Positions 53,469 to 62,058 are shown, counted from the stretch's first letter. The stretch is 64,000 nucleotides of DNA from Micromonospora sp. NBC_00421 (GCF_036017915.1 NZ_CP107929.1:2232001-2296000), one strand, 5' to 3'. The notes: a model not told the origin generated them from the letters alone. Made by a program: numbers and translations.

Positions 53469-53798
53469 ATGCAGGCCACCCTGGCGACCACCCACCTGGC
53501 CCGACCGGGCCGCCCGGTGGTGGTGGCGCGTACCCTCGCCGAGCTGACCGGCCCCACCGGTGGGTTGGTGGAGCTGCCGGTCCGGTTGATGTGGAGCAGC
53601 GAGCGGACCTTCGACCTGGCCGAACCGGACGATCTGCTCTGGCTGTACGAGAACGTGCTACGGGAGACCACCCGGGCCGACGACCTGCGGGCGCTCATCG
53701 ACGGGCGCACCCTGCGTCGGGTGTGGCGGCGGCTCAACCTGCCCCGGGGGGTACGGCAGGCCTGGGAGAGCCGGCACCGGGGTCTGCGTACCGCGTGA
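53469..53798 (+). CDS. partner protein of AbiEii-like nucleotidyltransferase (antitoxin candidate)
   Basis: A 109-residue protein. It starts MQATLATTHLARPGRPVVVARTLAELTG and continues with LMWSSERTFDLAEPDDLLWLYENVLRETTRADDLRALIDGRTLRRVWRRLNLPRGVRQAWE, a helical, charged C-terminal region. It shows no known helix-turn-helix family and is much shorter than AbiEi. Its stop overlaps the start of the nucleotidyltransferase in a GTGA arrangement, so the two are strictly coupled. A cognate antitoxin or specificity partner is the natural reading; this is inference. Confidence 0.75.
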   Translation: MQATLATTHLARPGRPVVVARTLAELTGPTGGLVELPVRLMWSSERTFDLAEPDDLLWLYENVLRETTRADDLRALIDGRTLRRVWRRLNLPRGVRQAWESRHRGLRTA

Positions 53799-54448
53799 CC
53801 CACCTGCACGACTTCTACCGGGAGGTGGCCCGGGTCGCCCTGACCGCGGCCGGGCCGCACCGGTTCGTGCTCGGCGGCGGGGTGGCCTGGGCGGCGCACG
53901 GCCTGGTCGCCCGCCCCACCGAGGACGTCGACCTGTTCGCCGACGTGGAGGGGGCCGCCGAGGCGGCGGCGGAAGAGGTGCGGACGGCGCTGGAGCGGGC
54001 CGGGTACACCGTCGCGGTGGCCGACCCGGACAGCGACCTCGGTGACCTGTTCGAGGGCTTCGACCGGGACATCAGGGACTTCGTGGTCGGCCGGGACGAC
54101 AGGCGGATCCGGCTCACCCTGGCCCGGCTCGACAGGTACCGCTCACCTGTCGTGATGGACCTCGGCCCGGTGATGGACGTCCGCGACCTGCTCGCCAACA
54201 AGACCGCCGCCCTGGTCAACAGGCGGGAGGCCCGCGACTACATCGACGTGGCCGCCGCGCTGGCCCACTACCCGGTCGACGAGCTACTGGCGCTGGCCCG
54301 GCAGGTGGACCCGGCGCTGGAGGACGAGGACGTCCGGGCCGCCGGCCGCTACCTGGACCGGCTGCCGGACCGGCGACTCGCCCGCTACGGCCTGGACCCG
54401 GCGCAGATCGCCCAGGTGCGGCACCGGCTGACCGGCTGGCCCCGCTGA
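53795..54448 (+). CDS. AbiEii-like nucleotidyltransferase
   Basis: A 217-residue nucleotidyltransferase-fold protein. LGGGVAWAAHGLVARPTEDVDLFADV has the G-x10-D-x-D pattern of the AbiEii/AbiGii toxin family, in which NTP-dependent tRNA modification or nucleotide transfer is the toxic activity. LLANKTAALVNRREARDYIDVAAAL is the second conserved region of the family. The full domain is present. The gene overlaps its partner and is followed by a terminator, so the pair is a self-contained two-gene unit of the toxin-antitoxin or phage-defence type. Confidence 0.83.
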   Translation: MTHLHDFYREVARVALTAAGPHRFVLGGGVAWAAHGLVARPTEDVDLFADVEGAAEAAAEEVRTALERAGYTVAVADPDSDLGDLFEGFDRDIRDFVVGRDDRRIRLTLARLDRYRSPVVMDLGPVMDVRDLLANKTAALVNRREARDYIDVAAALAHYPVDELLALARQVDPALEDEDVRAAGRYLDRLPDRRLARYGLDPAQIAQVRHRLTGWPR

Positions 54449-54466
54449 ATCCCGCCCCATCCTGCC

Positions 54467-54510
54467 GGGTCCACCGGCCGGGCCGGACCCGGGCGCCGGC
54501 CGGTGGACCC
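54467..54510. terminator. hairpin between convergent AbiEii-like and SDR genes
   Basis: Arms 54467-54481 and 54496-54510 are perfectly complementary over 15 bp with a 14-base loop. It lies 18 bases past the AbiEii-like stop and just before the SDR stop, so it can serve both. Confidence 0.75.
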
Positions 54511-54516
54511 GCGCGC

Positions 54517-55419
54517 TCACTTGGTGAAGCGGCCACCGGTGACGCCGAGGATCTCCCCGGTGACGTAGCTGGACTCCTGGGAGGCGAAGAAGACGTACGC
54601 GGGGGCCAACTCGGCGGGCTGCCCGGCCCGGCCCATCGGGGTGTCGGTGCCGAACTGCTTCACCTTCTCCGGCGGCATGGTCGCCGGGATCAGCGGCGTC
54701 CAGATCGGACCGGGCGCGACCGCGTTGACCCGGATCCCCCGGTCGGCGAGCTGCGCGGCGAGGCCCTTGGTGAAGTTGGCGATGCCCGCCTTGGTGGTGG
54801 CGTAGTCCAGCAGCGGCGGCGACGGGTCGAACGCCTGGATGGAGGTGGTGTTGATGATCGTCGCGCCCTCCTTCAGGTGCGGGACGGCGCTGCGGCAGAG
54901 CCAGAACATGGCGTACAGGTTGGTCTTCATCACCCGGTCGAACTGCTCGGTGCTGATCGACGTGATGCCGTCGTCCTGGGCCATCTGGTAGGCCGCGTTG
55001 TTGACCAGGATGTCCAGCCCGCCGAGGTCGGTCACGGTCCGGTCGACCAGGTCACGGCAGTGCTGCTCGTCGGTCAGGTCGGTGCGTACCGCGACACCCC
55101 GCCGGCCGGCCTCCTCGATCAGCCGCACCGTCTCCCGGGCGTCGGCGTCCTCCTCCTCGCTGAGGTAGGACACGACCACGTCGGCACCCTCCCGGGCGAA
55201 GGCGATCGCCACCGCCCGGCCGATGCCCGAGTCGCCACCGGTGATCAGGGCCCGCTTGCCGGTCAACCGGTCGCTGCCCCGGTACGACGTCTCGCCGTGG
55301 TCGGGCTCGGGGCCCATCTCGTCGGTCCGGCCGGGCACCGACTGCTGCTGGGCCGGCTGACCGTCCTGGTGGCCGTACTGCTCGGTCGGGTCCTGGGGGG
55401 TGTACTGGTCCTGGCTCAC
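54517..55419 (-). CDS. SDR-family oxidoreductase, general-stress type
   Basis: A 300-residue SDR. A hydrophilic, Gln-rich N-terminal stretch of about 45 residues (SQDQYTPQDPTEQYGHQDGQ) precedes the Rossmann domain with ITGGDSGIGRAVAIAFAREGADVVVSYL, the catalytic Ser in NTTSIQAF and Tyr-x3-Lys in LDYATTKAGIANFTKGLA. This shape, with the Gln-rich head, is that of the Bacillus YdaD/YhdF general-stress SDRs, which are SigB-controlled. GTG 55419 follows AGGGAG. A SigB-type promoter sits in tandem repeats 50 bases upstream. Confidence 0.88.
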   Translation of the reverse strand: MSQDQYTPQDPTEQYGHQDGQPAQQQSVPGRTDEMGPEPDHGETSYRGSDRLTGKRALITGGDSGIGRAVAIAFAREGADVVVSYLSEEEDADARETVRLIEEAGRRGVAVRTDLTDEQHCRDLVDRTVTDLGGLDILVNNAAYQMAQDDGITSISTEQFDRVMKTNLYAMFWLCRSAVPHLKEGATIINTTSIQAFDPSPPLLDYATTKAGIANFTKGLAAQLADRGIRVNAVAPGPIWTPLIPATMPPEKVKQFGTDTPMGRAGQPAELAPAYVFFASQESSYVTGEILGVTGGRFTK

Positions 55420-55467
55420 CGTGCGGCTCCCTGCCTGGTTTCGTCCGTTCTGGGTCCAAGGCTCACC

Positions 55468-55491
55468 TACCCCGACGGCCGAGCCGGAAAC
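55468..55491 (-). promoter_or_regulatory. SigB-type promoter for the stress SDR
   Basis: On the minus strand GTTT (55491-55488) is followed after 15 bases by GGGTA (55472-55468), the SigB/SigF consensus GTTT-N14-16-GGGTA. It lies about 50 bases before the SDR start, and only this promoter-proximal copy of the repeat has the GGGTA half. Confidence 0.6.
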
Positions 55492-55540
55492 AAGCCCGAC
55501 GGCCAGGCCGGAAACAAGCCGACCGCCGGGCCGGAAACAC
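55471..55540. repeat. 24-bp tandem repeat, about three copies
   Basis: Units at 55471-55494 and 55495-55518 differ by two bases, and a third, more diverged unit runs to 55540. Each carries CCGGAAACA. They lie in the 271-base divergent gap between the stress SDR and the nucleotidase. The first unit supplies the -35 part of the SigB-type promoter. Confidence 0.85.
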
Positions 55541-55690
55541 CCGCAGGCGGGGTCGCCGCGATGGCGGGAAGGTGGCCTGCGGGGTCGGCGCGGTGAACAG
55601 TTCCGGCCACTGTGGCAGGAGCGGCCGCTTGTCGTTATGGTGCGCAGCGGCGCCCACGAGGCGCATCCACCCCCATCGAAGGGCACCCTC

Positions 55691-57493
55691 ATGACCTCCT
55701 TCCCCGACGCCTCGCGCCGCCAGGTGCTGGCCGTCGCCGCCGCTGCGGCGACCGCCCCGCTGATCGCCGGCGAACCCGCCCGCGCGGCCGAACGGAAGCC
55801 CCCGAAGGGGCCGCGGACCTGGGACCTGACCGTGCTGGGCACCTCGGACACCCACGGCAACGTCTACAACTGGGACTACTACCGCGACGCCGAGTTCGAC
55901 GACAGCAGGCACAACGACGTCGGCATCGCCAAGCTGGCCACCCTGGTCAACCAGATCCGCGCCGAGCGCCGGGGCCGGGCCACCCTGGTCCTCGACGCCG
56001 GCGACACCATCCAGGGCACCCCGCTGGCCACGTACTACGCCAAGCAGGAGCCGATCACCGTCACCGGCGAGACGCACCCGATGGCCCGCGCCATGAACAT
56101 CCTCCGGTACGACGCGGTCACCCTCGGCAACCACGAGTTCAACTACGGGTTGCCGCTGCTGGCGACCTGGATCGACCAGCTGGGCTTCCCCGCGCTGGCC
56201 GCGAACGCGGTGAACGCGAAGACCGGCAAGCCGGCGTTCCGGCCGTACGTGCTCAAGCGGGTGCGGCTCGGCGGGCCCGGAGCGCCGACGCTGACGGTGG
56301 GCATCCTCGGCCTGACCAACCCCGGGGTGGCCATCTGGGACAGGGGCAACGTCGAGGGCAGGCTGGTCTTCCCGGGCATGGTGGAGACCGCCGCCACATG
56401 GGTGCCGATCATGCGGGCCCGGGGCGCGGACCTGGTCGTCGTCTCCGCCCACGGTGGCGACAGCGGCACCTCCAGCTACGGCCCGGAACTGCCCAACGAG
56501 AACCCGGTGGCGCTGATCGCCCAGCAGGTCCCCGGCATCGACGCGATCCTCTTCGGCCACGCGCACAACGAGGTGGTGCAGAAGTTCGTCACCAACACCG
56601 CCACCGGGGCACAGGTCCTCACCGCCGAACCGTCGAAGTGGGGCCAGCGGCTGACCCGGATGGACTTCACCCTGACCCGGGAGCGGGGCCGCTGGAAGGT
56701 CGTCGGCAAGGGCGCCACCATGCTCGACACCAACACGGTGGCCGAGGACCCCCGGGTGCTCGCCGCCGTCCGGGGCCAGCACGCCAAGACGGTCGGCTAC
56801 GTCAACACGGTGGTCGCCCGGTCCGCGCAGGAGCTGTCCGCCGCCGAATCCCGCTACCGGGACACCCCGATCCTGGACTTCATCAACCACGTCCAGACCG
56901 AGGTGGTCACCGCCGCCCTCGCCGGCGGCGCGTACGGGTCGCTGCCGGTGCTGTCGATCGCCGCGCCGTTCAGCCGTACCGCCGTCTTCCCGCAGGGCGA
57001 CGTGCGCATCCGGGACGTCGCCGGGTTGTACGTCTACGACAACACCCTGGAGGCGGTGGTGCTCACCGGCGCCGAGGTGAAGGCGTACCTGGAGTTCTCG
57101 GCGAAGTACTTCACCACCCTGCCGGTCGGCGCGCCGGTCGACCCGGCGACCGTCAGCGACCCGGCGGTCCCGGACTACAACTACGACGTGATCTCGGGGC
57201 TCGACTACGACATCGACGTCTCCCGGCCGGTCGGCCAGCGGATCACCCGGCTGGTGCTGCCGGGCACCGACACCCCGGTCGCCGCCGACGCCCGGTTCGT
57301 CGTCGCGGTGAACAACTACCGGCGCAGCGGCGGCGGCAACTTCCCCGGCATCGTCAAGACGCAGGTGTACAACGCGCAGCAGGAGATCCGCCAGCTCCTC
57401 ATCGACTGGGCGCAGGCGAAGGGGACGATCGACCCGGCCGACTTCTTCGTGCCGAACTGGCGGCTGGTCCGCGCCGGCGTGCCGGTCTTCTGA
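55691..57493 (+). CDS. Tat-exported 5'-nucleotidase/2',3'-cyclic phosphodiesterase family protein
   Basis: A 600-residue metallophosphatase. A twin-arginine signal (ASRRQVLAVAAAAATAPLIAGEPARA) precedes the catalytic domain with VLGTSDTHGNVYNWDYY, DAGDTIQGTPLA, LGNHEFNYG and LFGHAHNE, the metallophosphoesterase motifs. The C-terminal nucleotide-binding domain (from about 385) has FINHVQTEVVTAAL and VAVNNYRRSGGGNFPG. It probably releases phosphate from nucleotides outside the cell. ATG 55691 follows AAGGG. A terminator lies 13 bases after the stop. Confidence 0.93.
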   Translation: MTSFPDASRRQVLAVAAAAATAPLIAGEPARAAERKPPKGPRTWDLTVLGTSDTHGNVYNWDYYRDAEFDDSRHNDVGIAKLATLVNQIRAERRGRATLVLDAGDTIQGTPLATYYAKQEPITVTGETHPMARAMNILRYDAVTLGNHEFNYGLPLLATWIDQLGFPALAANAVNAKTGKPAFRPYVLKRVRLGGPGAPTLTVGILGLTNPGVAIWDRGNVEGRLVFPGMVETAATWVPIMRARGADLVVVSAHGGDSGTSSYGPELPNENPVALIAQQVPGIDAILFGHAHNEVVQKFVTNTATGAQVLTAEPSKWGQRLTRMDFTLTRERGRWKVVGKGATMLDTNTVAEDPRVLAAVRGQHAKTVGYVNTVVARSAQELSAAESRYRDTPILDFINHVQTEVVTAALAGGAYGSLPVLSIAAPFSRTAVFPQGDVRIRDVAGLYVYDNTLEAVVLTGAEVKAYLEFSAKYFTTLPVGAPVDPATVSDPAVPDYNYDVISGLDYDIDVSRPVGQRITRLVLPGTDTPVAADARFVVAVNNYRRSGGGNFPGIVKTQVYNAQQEIRQLLIDWAQAKGTIDPADFFVPNWRLVRAGVPVF

Positions 57494-57505
57494 GCGCACG
57501 GGCGG

Positions 57506-57540
57506 CCGGGCCGGGTGGGTGCCGCGCCCACCCGGCCCGG
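57506..57540. terminator. hairpin after the nucleotidase gene
   Basis: Arms 57506-57519 and 57527-57540 are perfectly complementary over 14 bp with a 7-base loop. It lies 13 bases past the nucleotidase stop and 13 bases before the stop of the convergent small gene. Confidence 0.75.
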
Positions 57541-57552
57541 TCCGTCGCCCGA

Positions 57553-57738
57553 TCAGCCGCCCGCGCGCGAGTCCTGCTCGTACTGGCCGGGGGTCGGGTC
57601 GGGACTGAAGCGGGGTGGCTCGGTCTCGGTCGACGCCCCCCGGTCCTCGGGGCGTACCGGCGGCGGCAGCTCGCCGAAGCGCACGTGCCGCAGGAACGCG
57701 TGCTGCTCGTCGGTGAACGGTGCGGTGGGTTCGCTCAT
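57553..57738 (-). CDS. small conserved protein of unknown function
   Basis: A 61-residue protein: MSEPTAPFTDEQHAFLRHVRFGELPPPVRPED, then an acidic Pro/Glu/Arg tail. The N-terminal TDEQ-x2-FLRHVRFGELP segment looks conserved, as does the shape of small actinobacterial orphans. ATG 57738 is the only start; no membrane segment is present. It is divergent from the alcohol dehydrogenase at 57818, 79 bases away. No function is known to me. Confidence 0.65.
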   Translation of the reverse strand: MSEPTAPFTDEQHAFLRHVRFGELPPPVRPEDRGASTETEPPRFSPDPTPGQYEQDSRAGG

Positions 57739-57817
57739 GACTCGTAGTGTGCGCCCGGCATCAAGGCCGGTGGGAGGGGTAAGCGCGCGAAACCGTCGGC
57801 GACGAGAGGACGAGACC

Positions 57818-58852
57818 ATGCGCGCGGTACGGATGACCGCTCCCGGGGTGCTCGAACAGGTCGAGGTCCCGACCCCCACGCCCGGCCCCGGTGAGGTGCG
57901 GGTACGCGTCGGCGCGGTCGGGGCCTGCCACTCCGACCTGCACATCCTCGACGCCCCGCCGGGGACCTTCCCCACCCCGCTCACCCTCGGGCACGAGATC
58001 GCCGGCACCGTGGACACCGTCGGCGACGGGATCACCGGGTGGTCCGCCGGGGACCGGGTGGCCGTCTACGGGATCATCGGCTGCGGCTCCTGTCGGGGCT
58101 GCCTGCGTGGCCGGGAGAACCAGTGCCGGAAGGTGCCGGTCGGTGGCGTCGGGCTCAGCCGTGACGGTGGGCTGGCCGAGCACGTGCTGGTGCCCGCCTC
58201 CCGGCTGCTGCCCGTCGGCGACCTGGAGTTGACACAGGCGGCGCCGCTGACCGACGCCGGGCTGACCCCGTACCACGCGATCGAGCTGGCCCGGCCGGCA
58301 CTGCGGCCCGGGACGTCCTGCGTGGTGATCGGCATCGGCGGGCTGGGGCACATGGCGGTGCAGATCCTGGCCGCGACCACCGCCGTGCGGATCATCGCGG
58401 TGGACAGCGACGTCGCCGCCCTGGACCTGGCGACCCGGGTGGGCGCGCACCACGTGCTGCCGGCCGGCCCGGACACTGTCGACCGGATCCGGGAACTCGT
58501 CGGCCCCGCACCGGACGGCGCCGACGTGGTCGTCGACTGCGTCGGGGCGGACGCCACCCTCACCACCGCCCGCAACGTCGTCGCCACCGGCGGGCGGCTG
58601 CTGCTGGTGGGGCTGGCCGGCGGCACCCTGCCGGTGCGGCCGGTCGCCGACGAACCGCCCACGGTGCCGCTGGAGACCAGCGTCGAGGTCCCGTTCTGGG
58701 GCACCCGGGCGGAACTCCAGGAGGTGATCGCCCTCGGTCGGGCCGGGCTGCTCACCGCCGACGTGCAGACCTTTCCACTGGACCGCGCCCCGGAGGCGTA
58801 CGACCTGCTGCGGGCCGGCGACATCCACGGCCGTGCGGTGATCGTGCCCTGA
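57818..58852 (+). CDS. zinc-dependent alcohol dehydrogenase
   Basis: A 344-residue medium-chain dehydrogenase. The catalytic zinc site is GACHSDLH with Cys37 and GHEIAG, and the structural zinc motif is in GCGSCRGCLRGRENQC. The cofactor fold VVIGIGGLGHMAVQIL is followed by DSD, favouring NAD. The best match in shape is the alcohol dehydrogenase group with aryl or branched primary alcohol substrates; the exact one is unknown. ATG 57818 follows GAGAGGA. It is monocistronic and the geranylgeranyl-reductase-like gene is convergent to it. Confidence 0.92.
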   Translation: MRAVRMTAPGVLEQVEVPTPTPGPGEVRVRVGAVGACHSDLHILDAPPGTFPTPLTLGHEIAGTVDTVGDGITGWSAGDRVAVYGIIGCGSCRGCLRGRENQCRKVPVGGVGLSRDGGLAEHVLVPASRLLPVGDLELTQAAPLTDAGLTPYHAIELARPALRPGTSCVVIGIGGLGHMAVQILAATTAVRIIAVDSDVAALDLATRVGAHHVLPAGPDTVDRIRELVGPAPDGADVVVDCVGADATLTTARNVVATGGRLLLVGLAGGTLPVRPVADEPPTVPLETSVEVPFWGTRAELQEVIALGRAGLLTADVQTFPLDRAPEAYDLLRAGDIHGRAVIVP

Positions 58853-58880
58853 CGTCGGTGGCCCCGCCGGGCGGTCGGGG

Positions 58881-60029
58881 TCAGCGGCCGGCGAGGTGGG
58901 CGCGCCGGCTGGCCAGCCGGTCCAGCAGGGCCAGCGCCGCCCGCACCGACCCCCGGTCCAGGGTCCGGTCGAAACTCGACCGGCCCTGGCAGAAGCGGAC
59001 GAACATCGCCCAGCCGACCGGGGTAGCCAGGAAGGCGTGGCACACCTCGGGGCGACGGGCGAAGATCTCCAGCAACCGACGGCCGGCGCGCATCGACGGC
59101 ACCAGGCGCTCGTGCACGTCCCGGGGGTAGCGGTCCAGGTCACCGGCGGCTACCGCCGCACCGGCCAGCGTCCCGGAGCGCAGGGCGTAGCTGATCCCCT
59201 CCCGGGTCCACGGCTCCAGCAGGCCGGCGGCGTCCCCGGCCACCAGCACCCGGCCGTGCCGCAGCGGCGCGTCGTCGACCCGGCAGCGGGTCAGGTGCCC
59301 GGAGTCGTGCTCGGCGGTCACCCCGGCCAGGCCCAGCCGGTCGAGGAGGTCCCGCAGGTAGGCCCGGGTCCGGTCGCCCTCACCCCGGGCGCCGATCACG
59401 CCGACGGTGAGCCGGTCGCCCTTGGGGAAGACCCAGCCGTACGCGCCGGGGAACGGGCCCCAGTCCAACAGCAGCCGTCCCCGCCACCGGGCCGCCTGCG
59501 CCGGTGACACCGGAAGCTCCCGTTCCAGGCCCAGGTCCACCTGACCGTAGCGGACCCCCACGTGCCGGGCGGTCACCCCGGCGGAGCCGTCCGCCCCGAT
59601 CACCGTACGGGCGGTCACGGCGGTGCCGTCGGCCAGCCGTACGCGTACCCCGTCGGGGTCCTGGTCGAGGGCGCGGACGGCGACGCCCCCACGGACCTCG
59701 GCCCCGGCGGACACCGCCGCCGCGCGCAGCCGGTCGTCGAACTCGTCGCGGCGCACCATGGTCACCAGCGGTGTGCCGTGCCGTCGGGTGAAGCCCCGCC
59801 GCCCGTCCCGGGTGAAGGTCACCCGGTCGACCCGGTCGTGCGCGGGCACCTCGATCCGGCCCGCCACCGCCGACAGCGAGGTGCCGATCAGGCCGCCTCC
59901 GCAGGTCTTGTAGCGGGGGTGCACGGCCCGGTCCAGCACCAGCGTCCGCACGCCGGCCGTCGCGGCCTCCCGGGCCGCGCTGAGCCCGGCCGGCCCGGCG
60001 CCGACGACGACGAGATCCCAGCTGATCAT
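58881..60029 (-). CDS. geranylgeranyl-reductase-family FAD oxidoreductase
   Basis: A 382-residue flavoprotein. The N-terminal LVVVGAGPAGLSAAREAATAGVRTLVLDR is the FAD fold, YKTCGGGLIG is the PxxYxWxC-type active-site loop of this family, and GRVLVAGDAAGLLEPWTREGISYALRSG the second FAD motif. Such enzymes saturate isoprenoid chains of quinones or polar lipids, which may explain menaquinone or carotenoid side-chain modification here; that role is inference. ATG 60029 is supported by start of the fold; upstream frames are rejected. Confidence 0.9.
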   Translation of the reverse strand: MISWDLVVVGAGPAGLSAAREAATAGVRTLVLDRAVHPRYKTCGGGLIGTSLSAVAGRIEVPAHDRVDRVTFTRDGRRGFTRRHGTPLVTMVRRDEFDDRLRAAAVSAGAEVRGGVAVRALDQDPDGVRVRLADGTAVTARTVIGADGSAGVTARHVGVRYGQVDLGLERELPVSPAQAARWRGRLLLDWGPFPGAYGWVFPKGDRLTVGVIGARGEGDRTRAYLRDLLDRLGLAGVTAEHDSGHLTRCRVDDAPLRHGRVLVAGDAAGLLEPWTREGISYALRSGTLAGAAVAAGDLDRYPRDVHERLVPSMRAGRRLLEIFARRPEVCHAFLATPVGWAMFVRFCQGRSSFDRTLDRGSVRAALALLDRLASRRAHLAGR

Positions 60030-60159
60030 GCCGGCCAGCCTAGGGCACCGGCCCGCCCACAGGCCCATCCGGCAGGCCCACCCGGCAGGCATTGTCGGGC
60101 CACCAGCGGGTAAGCCGGGCCACCCGACCGGTCGGCCGGGCCACCGCAAGGAGGGGACC

Positions 60160-60396
60160 ATGCAGCAGGTACGTCTGTCGGAGGCCGAGGTACGCGTCTA
60201 CGAGGCGGTGACCGTGCTGGAGACGCGCGGTCAGGTGCCGTACCCGGACCTGATCGCCGAGGAGGCCGGGCTGACCGAGCAGGACGTGCACGCCCCGCTG
60301 CGTCTGCTCACCGAGAAGGGTCTGCTGCACCGGGAGGACTCGCCACTGGCCGGGCTGGACTTCGGCCCCCGCTGGTGCGCCCGCCAGCCGGCGTGA
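60160..60396 (+). CDS. small winged-helix-like protein of unknown function
   Basis: A 78-residue protein. MQQVRLSEAEVRVYEAVTVLETRGQVPYPDLIAEEAGLTEQDVHAPLRLLTEKGLLHRED reads as a single winged helix-turn-helix (about 15-60), similar in size to small DNA-binding or regulatory adaptors. AAGGAGGGG precedes ATG 60160. It has no ligand domain. It sits between the divergent geranylgeranyl-reductase-like gene and the DHA2 transporter, so it could regulate either, which is unproven. Confidence 0.7.
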   Translation: MQQVRLSEAEVRVYEAVTVLETRGQVPYPDLIAEEAGLTEQDVHAPLRLLTEKGLLHREDSPLAGLDFGPRWCARQPA

Positions 60397-60469
60397 GCGC
60401 CGGTCCGCCCCGCCCCGCAGCCGGCCCGATCGGCGGTTTGCCCCGTCGGTCGCCGGGTAGCGCTGCGGC

Positions 60470-61963
60470 ATGCCCGATCATCGGTCCATGCCCGACCGCG
60501 ATGCCACACCCGAGAGCCACGACACGCCCGACCGCCGTGCCGTGGTGAACTCGCCGGACGACCGACGCCGTTGGCAGGCCCTCGGGGTCGGTCTGGTCGC
60601 GGCGTTCATGACGCTGCTGGACGTCAGCATCGTCAACGTCGCCATCCCTTCGATGGACCGGTCGTTGCAGGCCAGCCCGAGCGACCTGCAGTGGGTGCTG
60701 TCCGGGTACGCGCTGACCTTCGGGCTGGTCCTGGTGCCCGCCGGTCGGTTCGGCGACGCCCGGGGCCGGCGCAACGCCTTCGTGGTCGGGGTCGCCCTGT
60801 TCACCGTCACCAGCGCGCTGGCCGGGCTCGCCCAGTCCCCCGGTTGGCTGGTCGCCGCCCGACTGCTCCAGGGCGTCGCCGCCGGGGTGGTCAACCCCCA
60901 GGTGACCGGCCTGATCCAGCAACTGTTCCGGGGCGCGGAGCGGGGCCGCGCGTTCGGCCTGCTCGGCGCGACCATCGGCATCTCCACCGCCGTCGGCCCG
61001 CTGCTGGGCGGCCTGCTCATCCAGCTCGGCGGTGAGGACCACGGCTGGCGGTGGGTGTTCTTCGTCAACGTGCCGGTGGGGGTGGTCGCGGTGCTGCTCG
61101 GCTGGCGGCTGCTGCCCACCCGGGCCGCCGGCCGGCTCGACCGGCACCGGCTCGACCCGGTCGGGGTGCTGCTGCTCGGGGTCGGCGTGACGTTCCTGCT
61201 GCTGCCCCTGGTGCAGCGGGAACAGTGGGCCAGCGTATGGAAGTGGGCGCTGATCCCGGCCGGGCTGGCCCTGCTGGCCGCCTTCGGCCTGTGGGAACGC
61301 CACTACGGACGCACCCGGACACCCCTGTTCGACCTGGGGCTTTTCCGGTTGCGGTCCTACACCATCGGCGCGGTGATCGCGCTCATCTACTTCGGCGGGT
61401 TCACCGCGATCTTCTTCATCTTCACCCTCTACCTGCAGAACGGCCTGGGCTACCGGGCGCTGACCGCCGGCCTGGCGATCACCCCGTTCGCCCTCGGTTC
61501 GGCGCTCGCCGCCGCCCTCGGCGGCCGGCTGGTCACCCGGTTCGGCCGCCCGCTGGTCGCCATCGGGCTGGTCCTGGTGCTGGTCGGGCTGGCCGGGGTG
61601 GTCTTCGTGCTGCGCGGCAACCCGCACGGCTCGATCCCGCTGCTCACCGCGGTGCCGCTGCTGTTCGCCGGGCTCGGCAGCGGTCTGGTGATCACCCCGA
61701 ACCAGACGTTGACCCTCTCCGAGGTGCCGGTGCCGCAGGCGGGCAGCGCCGCCGGGATGTTGCAGACCGGGCAGCGGATCGGCTCGGCCGCCGGCATCGC
61801 CGCCGTCGGCGCGCTGTTCTTCTCCTCGCTGGCCAGCACCGACGGCCAGTGGTCGGCCGCGTTCCGGCACTCCCTGCTGCTGGCCATCGGCATCGTCACG
61901 CTGGCCCTGGTCGCCGCGGTGGTCGACATCGCCCTCAACCACCGTGCCGCCCACCGCCGCTGA
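60470..61963 (+). CDS. MFS drug/metabolite exporter, DHA2 family
   Basis: A 497-residue, 14-helix antiporter of the EmrB/QacA group. A 35-residue hydrophilic head precedes helix 1 with the motif D1 LLDVSIVNVAIPSM, then GRFGDARGRRNA (motif A) and RLLQGVAAGVVNPQVTGLIQQLF. Helix 5 region GATIGISTAVGPLLGGLL is motif C of exporters. It probably expels hydrophobic cations or a natural product. ATG 60470 follows a possible leaderless -10 (GGTAGCGCT). The small winged-helix protein upstream may be its regulator. Confidence 0.92.
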   Translation: MPDHRSMPDRDATPESHDTPDRRAVVNSPDDRRRWQALGVGLVAAFMTLLDVSIVNVAIPSMDRSLQASPSDLQWVLSGYALTFGLVLVPAGRFGDARGRRNAFVVGVALFTVTSALAGLAQSPGWLVAARLLQGVAAGVVNPQVTGLIQQLFRGAERGRAFGLLGATIGISTAVGPLLGGLLIQLGGEDHGWRWVFFVNVPVGVVAVLLGWRLLPTRAAGRLDRHRLDPVGVLLLGVGVTFLLLPLVQREQWASVWKWALIPAGLALLAAFGLWERHYGRTRTPLFDLGLFRLRSYTIGAVIALIYFGGFTAIFFIFTLYLQNGLGYRALTAGLAITPFALGSALAAALGGRLVTRFGRPLVAIGLVLVLVGLAGVVFVLRGNPHGSIPLLTAVPLLFAGLGSGLVITPNQTLTLSEVPVPQAGSAAGMLQTGQRIGSAAGIAAVGALFFSSLASTDGQWSAAFRHSLLLAIGIVTLALVAAVVDIALNHRAAHRR

Positions 61964-61972
61964 GCGGGCCGT

Positions 61973-62005
61973 CCACCGCCAACCGCAGGGGAACCGTCGG
62001 CGAAC
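61973..62005 (-). promoter_or_regulatory. PHO-box-like direct repeats upstream of phoD
   Basis: On the minus strand GTTC, GTTC and GTTG occur at 62005, 61994 and 61983, exactly 11 bases apart. The first two units, GTTCGCC and GTTCCCC, each match GTTCACC at six of seven positions. Tandem 11-base units are how PhoP binds in streptomycetes. They lie 54 bases before phoD. Confidence 0.4.
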
Positions 62006-62058
62006 ACTCACCGTACGGGGCTGCGGACGGAGCGCAGCAACCGGTAGACACATAGACC

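Noticed and set aside
55471..55540. Three similar 24-bp units considered as a small CRISPR array
   Set aside because: The units are head to tail without spacers and no cas genes are present.
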